Source: Lumbricus rubellus
Lineage: Eukaryota > Annelida > Clitellata > Crassiclitellata > Lumbricidae
Reading direction: 5' to 3'
DNA length: 64,000 nt
Assembly (NCBI GenBank): GCA_945859605.1
Contig: OX243815.1
Span: 33,908,785-33,972,784, forward strand
In this document: positions 26,001-38,000 of the stretch, in pieces
Position numbering within the stretch: the first letter of the stretch is position 1
How the letters are laid out: each line of letters starts with the position of its first letter
Program-made: the position numbers and the translations under genes
The notes under the pieces: model-generated
What the model was told of the DNA's origin: nothing
The model's database searches: none
Seen by the model: only the letters and a program-made list of their open reading frames with translations

Positions 26001-29000
26001 ATAACCAACCGATGGACAGCAGCGGCGATGAATGGAGTTGGGCGTCAAGCTGACCGCCGAATGGATGCGCTCCAACAGACTCCGTCTCAATCCGGAGAAG
26101 ACAGACTTCCTGTGGTGTGCGACCAGTAGATGATGTCCTCATCTTGAGACTTGCGAACTCAGTGTCTGCGGGTCTTCGATCCGACCCGTGACTGCTGTCC
26201 GTGATCTCGGCGTCCTACTAGAATCTGACCTCTCCATGTGACATCACGTGGCGCCAACCGTCGAATGCTGCTTCCGTCAGCTCAGCCTCCTGAGAGGCTG
26301 CATCAGATCCCTGCCTTTTGAGGCAGCAAAGGCGGCCGTCGCTGCCTTTGTCACATCTCAGGTTGACCGCTGTAACAGCCTGCTAGTCGGTTCGCCCAAG
26401 AGTCTTCTGGATCGCCTGCAGTCAGTCCTCAGCGCTGCTGCAAGACTGCTGTGCAACTGGACGAAATATGATCACATGACGCCGTTACTTCGCGATGTTC
26501 TATACTGGCTGCACAGAGAATTGAATTTAAGATCTGTCTACTTGTTTACAAGTCCCTCCACGGAGCTGCGCCTGATTATATGCGTGATTACTGCATCGTG
26601 ACGCACTCCTCCGTCTCCGGGTTACGACTTAGATCGCTCGACAAAAGCGATCATGTACGGCGGATGAAAACCCGTTTCGGTTACCGCGCTTTCTCAGTGG
26701 CCAGCCCCAGATGTTGGAACAGTCTTCCCCCGCCCTCCGAGCGGCTTGCTCAGTTGACTCTTTCAAATCTGGACTCAAGACTCATTTATTCCTTAAGGCC
26801 TATCCTGCTGTTTAGTTTGGTATGTGAGGTGCTCTTGTAACGGCATGGCTGTGTTAAGGTGCAATAGAAGTCGTCATTGTTATTATTATTATTATTAACC
26901 TTAGTTTAGTTGCCTAGTCTACCCTGCACAATCATCTAAATGTTAACAAGAAAAACGTCACTCTTTAACTCGATATTATTGGCCTAGTCATTGATGTCTT
27001 CATAAATATTTATCAGGTGCTGTTTACAAACTGTCTCTAGGACTAGGTATGAGACAAAGACTGATGAGAGGCCAGCCAACTGAAGCCATGTGTTATCTAA
27101 TTAAACTTCTGTGCTTATTTCCTCAAGTTCCTCTTATGTGAGGTGGTTAGATTGCCGATAATTACCTGATGAAGTAAGAGGGTTTGGAGTATTTGAAGTG
27201 CTTTATAATATGCTCACACTGCGTCAAACTACTGGCCAGTCTCAAACTTAAATTTTACTTCATTCATTCACACATTACAAGCATTTATAAAGCATTCCTT
27301 CCAGGAGACCACTCAGAGGTGCTCCCAACTCCAGCACGGCCAAATAGGACAGTCTGAAAATGAGAGAAAATTGTCGGAATGCCAAGGAGAGGTTTAGTTA
27401 GCCAAGCAGAGGAACTTCTTGAACAAGATGCTAAAAGTTAACTAGGGCCAGCTGTCATCGAACTCTTTACTTCCCAATTTAATGTCAGCATATCACAAAT
27501 TCCATTCTATGAAGACACCTCTTCTCAGTCCACAATAACATTAACTTACTTTCAATGAAGTATCCGCTGACTTCAATTATTGTTGACTGTACTATCTTAC
27601 CATGGCTGAAAGTGGTTTGGAAAAGTTGTCGGGTTCTTTTTGATAACAAGGGAGTCAGTAGCAGCTGTTGTTGTTGACATTGTAGGCATAGAGTTCTATG
27701 AGACTATGACTGAGTTGGCTGATACACATCAATGTAATCAGCCTCTTCTGAATCCTGACAAGATGCCAACGCAGAAACTGTTTAATTAATGGCCTCTGAT
27801 TTGCGTTCTTCATGTATAATTTTCACCATTCTTTCGTTTTGCTGTCGTTGCCTTTTCCTGCTTTTTCTGCTGTTTCTAAGTTTACTCCACTCCTGCTGCT
27901 GGAAAATATACTTCTTTTTGCATTCGAAGGAATTTCCGATCGTCATCTTGCTAGATTTCTGTCATTACGTCCTTTGAGGCAATGTTGAACAATTTTTTAA
28001 AATCACCTTGGAACAACATGTCTTCTTTCATCCTGTCACTTTCTCTTTTTAGTGGTATGTGAGTCTTCAGAGTCAGGTAGTTCTAATAGAGCTTTGACAG
28101 TTTCCTGGCACACCTTTCAACCCGCTGTGTTGGTATTTTGGCACGCACTCAAATACAAACAACTGCACCACAAGACATTTTGTAACTTTCCGGAATGGGT
28201 CTTCCTTTAGTAATATGATGAAAGTGTGCATCCAGACTACGTGGTAATTTTGCAGGTGAGATAACTGAGAAATATTATTGGCTTTCATAATAGCCAGTGG
28301 TCTGGGTCGGATCTCAAACAAAACGAAGCCACATTAGTCTAATAGCGACTGTTAACATGGAATAGACACATTAGCACTCAAGTAAAATGTTCAGAGTGGG
28401 CTGACCTGTAAATGTTGCACAATCAGGCTGAAATTTGACAGGGAGACCAACTACCCCAAGAGGACAAAAATAAGCCTTGTGGAGAAAGAATTCTAAACAC
28501 TAAATTTTTGGCTATGGTTTCTGGACCACACTAACATTTATATACCTATAAGTGTGCATATATGTATATGTAATGGATATTTGTGTAGGCCTATATGATT
28601 ACTTTTAATACCCAGACCTGGCTAATTTTATTCAAACTACCCGGACTCGGTACCCAGTTGAAAAGTAGCCTCCAGCTATACCCTACTAGAAACTATGAGG
28701 TACATCTTACCAATCATCATCATCATCATCATTCACCATGAGTCGCATGCTCGTAGGTGTCCAATGTCAACTTTGTCTTCTTCTTCCAATATCCACTGTC
28801 CTGGGCCAGGTGGAACAACTTTTGTAGTGAGTCGTCACACCAGTCCTCTATGTCCTCCTTCCATTCCCGATGCGGTCTGCCTTTCTTATTAGTTCCGTCC
28901 ATTATTCCGAAAGCAGGAGTCTTAAGTTTTCTGTCGTCCGTCATTCTGGTGATATGGCCGAAAAGCCCCAGTTTGCGCCTCATGGCATTTTGTAAGATTG

Positions 29001-32000
29001 TTTCTGCTCTGTCCACTCGCTGAAATATCTCCTCGTTGGCTATTGTCTGCGTCCATTTTATTCTTAGGATCTTTCTGTAGCATTTGTTCTCAAATGCCAG
29101 GATCTTTCTTTTTATCGAGGCGATGTAAAGTACTGTATACCCATGTCCCGCAGCCATAAAGCGCTGTACTGAAGATCGTGGTATTGAGGACCTTCATTTT
29201 TTTTCCATCTTGATGGTACTGCTCCTCCATATTTTGTCCAGCGATTTGAGGGCTGTGTATGCTCTTGCTAGGCGGGTCCTGACTTCTGTTTCGCCATCCA
29301 AATCGAATGTGAAGTTGCTGCCTAGGTAGGTGAAGCTTCCCATGTTTTCTATTTCGACGTCTTCTACTTTTACAATAGGTTCGCTGGTCTTTAGTCCGAA
29401 CATCATGGTTTTCGTTTTCTTAATATTGATGGAAAGTCCAAATCTTCTTGCTTCTTCGTTTAGTAGTTATCTTACCAATATCAAGTTTTTTTAATTTAAA
29501 ATCCAGATATCAAACTTGATCTTACCAATATCAAGTTTGATATCTGGATTAAAATACACAAGATTTTTACCAGCAGAGGTACTTACTAGACTTAAGCTAC
29601 ACATGAGACCTATTCTTCTCCATGAAATTTATGCAAAGAACCTTAGATTCATTTTAATACAATACAGTACAATACAACTGCACTTTGATATCACCCTTCT
29701 TCTACAGTTGATCAGTTCACAGCTCACACACACCTTGATGATGCAGACGCAATCAGGGCTATTTTTAAGGGATTTTTAGAACTGCACAACTCCTTTCCCA
29801 TCATCCATGGTAAATTACTTCCAATCGGAGGACAATGACCATTTTTGCTAGTTTTAGCTGTACAGAAGTGCTTCTACAACTGCACATTTTGTGTACAACT
29901 GCATGTTGAAAATGCCCTGGATGCAATTGTGTGTGTGTAGGGCTTGCTCACAGTCCCTACATTGTAACCACCTCAGAAAAGGATTGAACCCGTGCTCTAA
30001 CCAATAGGCTATCTTGCAAGACAGAAGTTCCAAGTTCATTTCTCTCATGTTGATTTAAATTTGACTCCTGAAGGCAAATTACAAATTATCAGTTAAAGAT
30101 TCACAAAAAATAACTACAACCTTTCACAAACAACAATCTTCTAAGGTTTTTTTTACCTAGTACATGTCATATTCAAGCCAACTATAGCATCTGCTTAAAA
30201 ATAATCCTTAAAATTTTATCTAGGAAAATCATATTCTGTTTAGCTTACCTACCAAAACATGCTCAGCCATATCGGACTGGTAAAGCATTCCAATGTTGTC
30301 CTGAAGAACATTCTTTGCAATATGACCTCTACCACAACCAAGGTCCAGAGCAACATCAAACTTCCTAAGACAGCACATAATCAATAATCCATCAATAAAA
30401 AGTAATGCTATCAAAAACTATGTATTATTTGCAGTGATGTCGCTGTGACGGTATCCGGTCAAAACCGCGCACACAAAACCGCGATTCACAAAACCGCGCA
30501 CCCTCAGAACCGCGCACGATCATTACCGCGCACGATCATAACCGCATTCAAGTATTTCAACATGCATCCAGCTTCTATTTCATATCTAAAAATACCTTCA
30601 TCCAGCTTCCATTTTTCATGAGTTATTTTCGTTAATCCAGCTTCTATTTCATATCTAAACATACCTCCATCCAGCTTCCATTTCTCATGAGTTATTTTCG
30701 TTAATCCAGCTTCTATTTTACCTGTAAAAGAACCTTCATCCAGCCTCAATTTCTCTTGCGTTTTTCAATAACCCAGCCTCCATTTCACCTCTAAATAATT
30801 TAATCCAGCTTCCATTGCTCAAGCGCTGGACCAGTTGTATGTAGAGTAGACCAGTTGCCGTTAGACCAGTTGTCTGTAGACCAGTTGTCGTGACACCGCT
30901 TAAACAGATGCTAAAACAAGAGTGGTTAGGATCGTGCGCGGTAATGATCGTGCGCGGTTCTGAGGGTGCGCGGTTTTGTGAATCGCGGTTTTGTGTGCGC
31001 GGTTTGTGTGCGCGGTTTTGTGTGCGCGGTTTTGTGTGCGCAATTTTCATAGTAAACCCGCTGTGACCACACAATATGGTCATGTACCAAACTATAATAA
31101 GTAAGTAAGTATATCCTTTATTAACCAATTGCATATACACATTGTGGTGCACATAAAAAAATATGTCTTCACAACAATCAACTATATCAACATAAGTACA
31201 ACATTCTAACTATAAACGTGGATGGATTTTCTACAATATGGGTCATTCCATGTCAAATCAACCAATGGTCCCCACCACACCATCTCAGAATTTGATGAAA
31301 ATTTGCCAGTTTGTAAACCAACATATCTTAGGAAGCTATGCAAAATATTAGCTCAAAATGTTGCACGGTCTTCGAGATATGACCATTTTTATAGTGGGGG
31401 GGGTAGCAACAGCTCGCGAACGACTTAATTCTGAGGCGTTTTTGATCACTAATATCTCAGGAAGTATCATAGATACTTGTATAAAATTTTCACAACATTA
31501 GTAGTCTTATGAGTAGACTCTGACCATTGTAAAATTTTACAGTTTGAACCATTACTTGTAAGCCCAGCTCAGCCTGAAAATGGCATTTTGTAAATTTCGA
31601 CAGTATGAAAATCGATTTTTGAACAACCATTACTCTGTTAGTATTAAATATAAAGTCCCAGAACCTTTTGGGTTTGTAATAGGCCTTGTGATGAATGATC
31701 TGGCAAATTCTGAGGTATTTTAAATGCTAACTTGATGTGTTAGACCTACTTGAAAACTGCACGAAGTGAAAAGTAGGTCATCTGCCGATTGAAATATGGC
31801 CATGTGGGATAGGTAGCACAGTTATGTGCTATACACCATTAAAAAGGGCTTGAAAAGTACTTTCATAGGATACAAATTTCATTTTTGTTCCGTGATGCCG
31901 GCCGTTTTGAAATTCCAGTTGAAAAAGGAGGTTTTTTTACATTCGGGAGAAAACGGCATGATCTGCAAAGTTTGGGATGTCATATCTAGGTCAGGAAATG

Positions 32001-35000
32001 AACCAGAGGACTTGTATTTCTTTCATGTAATGAGTTTGTTGTACTCTTTTCAAATATACAAAAATATTGGTTGTATTATTAGTTGTTTTTAATGTATGAA
32101 TGTGTAAACATTGCACAAATGCCAATTTTTTTCTATTCGGACATGTATAATTGCATGTTTATCTCAGATATATGTTCTTATATGGCCATGTGGGATAGGT
32201 AGCACAGTTATGTGCTGCACACCATTTAAAAGGGCTTGAAAAGTACTTTCAAAAGATGCTAATATTATTTTGCTTCCATGATGCCTTCCATTACAAAATT
32301 CCAGTTGAAAACCGAGTTTTTCTTACATTCGGGAATCAATCACGAGAAAACAACATGATCCGCATAGTTTGGACTGTCATATATAGGCCAGGAAATGAAC
32401 CAGAGGACTCTTATATTTTTCATGTGATCAGTTTGTTGTGCCCTTTTCAAATATGCAAGAATCTTTGTGGTGTCTTTGATGATGCTTAATTTATAAATTT
32501 GTAAATATTGCACAAACGCCAATTCACATCTATTTGGACACGCATAATTGCATATATATCTCAGATATATGTTCTTTTATGGCCATTCGGGATAGGTAGC
32601 ACAGTAATGTGCTGCACTCCATTCAAAAAAGCTTGAAAAGTACTTTCCAAAGATACAAATATCATTTTGCTTCTGTGATGCCTTCCATTACAAAAATGAA
32701 GTTGAAAAACGTGTTTTTATCCTTTCTGAGATAATCATATTATATCGAATTGATGTAAATTGACGTTTGTGCAGTATTTACAAATTTATAAATTAAAAAT
32801 CGCCAAGATTCCCACATATTTGAAAAGGGCACAACAAACTGATCACATGAAAAATATAAGAGTCCTTTGGTTCATTTCCTGACCTATATATGACAGTCCA
32901 AACTATGCGGATCATGTTGTTTTCTCGTGATTGATTCCCGAATGTAAGAAAAACTCGGTTTTCAACTGGAATTTTGTAATGGAAGGCATCATGGAAGCAA
33001 AATAATATTAGCCTCTTTTGAAAGTACTTTTCAAGCCCTTTTAAATGGTGTGCAGCACATAACTGTGCTACCTATCCCACATGGCCATATAAGAACATAA
33101 TTATATCTGAGATAAACATGCAATTACACATGTCCGAATAGATGAAAATTGGCATTTGTGCAATGTTTACACATTCATACATTAAAAACAACTAATAATA
33201 CAACCAATATTTTTGCATATTTGAAAAGAGTACAACAAACTCATTACATGAAAGAAATACAAGTCCTCTGGTTCATTTCCTGACCTAGATATGACATCCC
33301 AAACTTTGCAGATCATGCCGTTTTCTCCCGAATGTTAAAAAACCTCCTTTTTCAACTGGAATTTCAAAACGGCCGGCATCACGGAACAAAAATGAAATTT
33401 GTATCCTATGAAAGTACTTTTCAAGCCCTTTTTAATGGTGTATAGCACATAACTGTGCTACCTATCCCACATGGCCATATTTCAATCGGCAGATGACCTA
33501 CTTTTCACTTCGTGCAGTTTTCAAGTAGGTCTAACACATCAAGTTAGCATTTAAAATACCTCAGAATTTGCCAGATCATTCATCACAAGGCCTATTACAA
33601 ACCCAAAAGGTTCTGGGACTTTATATTTAATACTAACAGAGTAATGGTTGTTCAAAAATCGATTTTCATACTGTCGAAATTAACAAAATGCCATTTTCAG
33701 GCTGAGCTGGGCTTACAAGTAATGGTTCAAACTGTAAAATTTTACAATTGTCAGAATCTACTCATAAGACTACTAATGTTGTGAAAATTTTATACAAGTA
33801 TCTATGATACTTCCTGAGATATTAGTGATCAAAAACGCCTCAGAATTAAGTCGTTCGCGAGCTGTTGCTACCCCCCCACTATAAAAATGGTCATATCTCG
33901 AAGACCGTGCAACATTTTGAGCTAATATTTTGCATAGCTTCCTAAGATATGTTGGTTTACAAACTGGCAAAATTTCATCAAATTCTGAGATGGTGTGGTG
34001 GGGATGTTTCTGAATTTTGGTTGATTTGACATGGAATGACCCATATCTAATGATATTATAAATGTCTTGCGCTGTAAATTATCCACAAGAGGTAGGCAAA
34101 GGTCGTGCAATTGTGGCTGCAGGGCAAATTGTTGGGATTTTCTGGGTGGAAGTGACCCATGCAGAAAGTGGCCCGAGTTCATCAAGACCGCAGGAAAAAG
34201 ACGGCTGTCTGTTTGAAGACAATTTAGTCATTCAAATTTTATCGCTAAAATCGATACTATAAGTCTCAAAGCTTGTCCCTCTGTTTGTTTGTTTGTTTTT
34301 TGTTTCAGGTATGCATACATGTGCGGTATCCAGGTAAAGGCTCTGAAATGGAATGCTTAAGGGCTACGAAAAATTTTACAAACCTTTCTTGTGCAAATTT
34401 GTAGGTCCACTTTATTTTTGTGTAGCCTTACTTATTTCCTATTATCGTCTGAAATTCCTTACATTTGTTCTCTTTACTTTCAAGCATTCGGCTAATTTAT
34501 ATCACTGTTTAATCGTTTTAACATCCTCCTAAATAGCACAGCATAAGAAGTGAAATATATAAAAATTATTTCATATATCAAGTTCTTATATAGGTCTAAA
34601 AGGAAATTTATAGTAGGTCACGTCTGCGGTCGTCCAAGACCGCCGACGTATCTGTCCCTGCAACCAAAACTAAAGCGGGTGATCGTGCCTTTCGAGTTGC
34701 TGGCCCACGCGCCTGGAACAGTCTTCCAGCATTAGTTCAAGAGATAAAAACTCAATCTGCTTTTAGAAAACAGTTAATGTTTACCTCCTATCGTAATTTA
34801 TTTAAAACCTTAAGATTGGAATGTGAAAGGAGATACTATGCTGATCGATTTCTACAGTGCAATCATAATATTAATAAAACCTGGGCTGTTATAAAGCATA
34901 TTCTAAACTCTAACTCCAAGTTGCCAACGCCCTCAACATTCCAAATTGATGGCCAAGACACCAGTAATAATCAGGAAATTGCTGATGCTTTTAATAAATA

Positions 35001-38000
35001 TTTCACGAATATTGGTTCTATTTTGGCTACTAATATTCCACAGAGTACCGTTGAATTTAATAGTTTTATGCCTACCCCTCCATCTTGTTCCTTCGGTATT
35101 CTCCCAGTTAGCCACGAGGAAATCATACATGTGGTTCAGGAACTGAGAATAACTCAGTCGGCGGGACCTGATGGAATTAGTCCTTCTATCGCTAAATTGT
35201 CCATGAGTGCCATTGTTGAACCTTTAGCATCAATATTTAATTCCTCTTTTCTATATGGCCAAGTACCTGCGGAATTGAAGGCTGCCAAAATTACACCAAT
35301 TTTTAAGTCTGGTAGCAAGAGCCTTATTACCAATTACAGACCTATTTCTATCCTCCCCTTCTTCTCTAAAATAATGGAAAGACTAATGTATAACAGACTT
35401 CTTGCATTTTTGGACAAGTATAATCTTCTTGCCCCTAATCAATATGGATTTAAAAAGAACCACTCTACCTTTATGGCCCTTATGGATATTCAAAGTAACA
35501 TATCGGAGGCTATGAATAATAATTCTTATTCCATTGGGATCTTTTTTGATTTATCGAAAGCCTTTGATACGGTAGATCACAGTATTCTACTTAAAAAACT
35601 GAAAGGTTATGGAATAAGAGGAGTAGCCAATGAATGGTTTTCTGATTATCTAAAGAATAGAACTCAGTTTGTATATTTTAACGATTCTTCCTCCTATTCT
35701 AGTAATATAACCTGTGGTGTTCCCCAGGGTTCTATTCTTGGTCCCCTTTTGTTCTTGCTTTATGTAAATGATTTGTCTACTATATCTTCTTTATTCAAAC
35801 TAGTGTTGTTTGCTGATGACACTAATGCCTTCCTTAACGATAAATCTATCACGGATCTATTTTGCAGGGCTAACAGTGAACTTCAACTAATATCACTCTG
35901 GTTTAGAACTAACAAGCTGTCCCTTAATCTGACTAAAACTAACTATATTGTTTTCTATGCTATGCGTAAAACACCCCCACCGGATAATTTACATATTGCC
36001 ATTGATGGTATATCCATTAACCAGGTGACCTCAACCAAGTTTTTAGGCACTATTATTGATTCTCATTTGAATTGGAAAGAACATATTTCACAGATTGCCA
36101 AAAAAGTAGCTAAGAACATAGGTATACTACGAAGAATACGCCATAACTTGCCTTCGAATATCCTCACTAACCTCTATTATACGCTTGTCTATCCGTATTT
36201 TTCATACTGTAATATCTCTTGGGGTGTTAACTATTCTCAAACTCTCCAATGCCTGGTTGTACTTCAGAAATTGGCCATAAGAACTGTCTACCATATACAT
36301 TGGAGACTTAGTACCAAGGACACCTTCAAAATTAACCGTATATTAACTATATTGGGCATCAATAGGCTCCAAATTGGCCTCTTTATGTATCGGTACCACA
36401 ATAATTTGTTACCACCTTGTTTTAATAATTATTTTAAATTGGCGTCCTCTGTGCATCAACATTACACTAGACATGCAGCTGATTACCGACCTGATTTTGC
36501 TAGAATCAATCCGAAGCTATTTTCCATTAAATGCCAGGGCCCAATCACATGGAACTCCTTCCCACTAGATATAACCTCCCTTCCAACTTTGAGCAGGTTT
36601 AAGAGAGCTCTTAAGTTATATCTAACTGAAGAATGATCATTGAACTGTATTAACCTGAGATCTTTCTTTTTGAGTATTCTGGTGCATGATCTGACCTGCA
36701 GAGTATCATACAGTGTTTCCCTTTTGCCATAGCTGTTCTGACCTTTGTTTGCTAATATGATCACTTCAGTTTGGAAATCTCAAGCTTGTTTTTCTTTTTA
36801 TTTCTTAACTGACTAGCAGTACCCATATGTTTGCACTGAGATAATTAGTTAAGCTATATGTATTGTATCTGTTTACAATGTCTGATTTGCCATTCCACCA
36901 ACGATTGATACTGGGGTTCCTCTGATAGCGGGACTTGTCCCTTTGGGGTTCCCCTTTAAGTGCTCAACCGTATGCGATCCTTTGCTTTATAATGTACTGT
37001 TTATTCTTATGATACGCTGTTTATTCTTTCTGTTATGTTAATCATTAATGTTAATACTATTATTCTGTTTTGTTTGTTTTGTCTTGATCAATGTGCAACG
37101 GTTGTTGCCTTAATAAATGGTATTTGATTTGATTTGATTTGATTTGATTTGAATGTTTATGTCGGCATGGACAATAAGGACATATGATCATAATTTAAAT
37201 TTTAAAAAGGGTTGCTTGGTCGGTGATGGTTCCCGGCACTGCAAGTTGGAAAGACTAGCTCTATCAAATGCAAAACAGTTTCATGCTATTGGAAAATATG
37301 AAAACACACAACTGACGGAACTGATAGCAACAGATTCGTGTGACCAAGTTGAAGTACTGCAAAAGACTATGTACGGGTTTTAAGTAAAGGCATGACTACT
37401 AAGGCAGATTTGAACCAACAAGGAAAGCACCCTTCATCAAAAGATCGATTAGCATGCCATTGCCTAGTGTTCAATATAGGTGGGAGAAGATATCAAAACA
37501 AGAAACAATAGGTGGTGTAGTCCACTGGTGGGGATGAGAAGATATAAAGGCTTCAAAGCACCTCTGACAGATGGTCATTGAATGCAGTGCCAGAGAAGTC
37601 AGAGTCGAGCAGTAGGCCATTCAGCAGATTTACAACAGAAATCAAGAAATAGACAGGACTTATAGCAAGAACAGAGTTCTAAGCAAATTTAACAAATTCA
37701 CAGGAAACAAGGTTGCCTAAAAATCATCATGATCATACGAAATTATGATGCCTTTAATAAACTCACCTTTTAACATCGCACATTCTATCAGCAAGTCGCC
37801 AACCAACCTAAATAAAAATAAATATCCAAATTCAACTTAAATATCACTAAACTTAACCTATGAACATGTTTAAGATTAAACAAAACAAATGATTTCTTCT
37901 TGCAACAACAAGTGCACTTTTGCACAGCATGTCTTCATGAAAACTCTTCAGAGGGCTTCGACCATTAAAACACAAGTCTGTGATATGATAGATTAATCTT

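Noticed and set aside
30504..31152. KPRTQNR-repeat and [21 protein letters not shown] proteins
   Set aside because: These are the terminal motif clusters and internal minisatellite of the 30450 element read as protein.
31236..34046. Protein-coding transposase within the foldback element
   Set aside because: Frames are under 90 codons, mirrored between arms, and show no catalytic motif.
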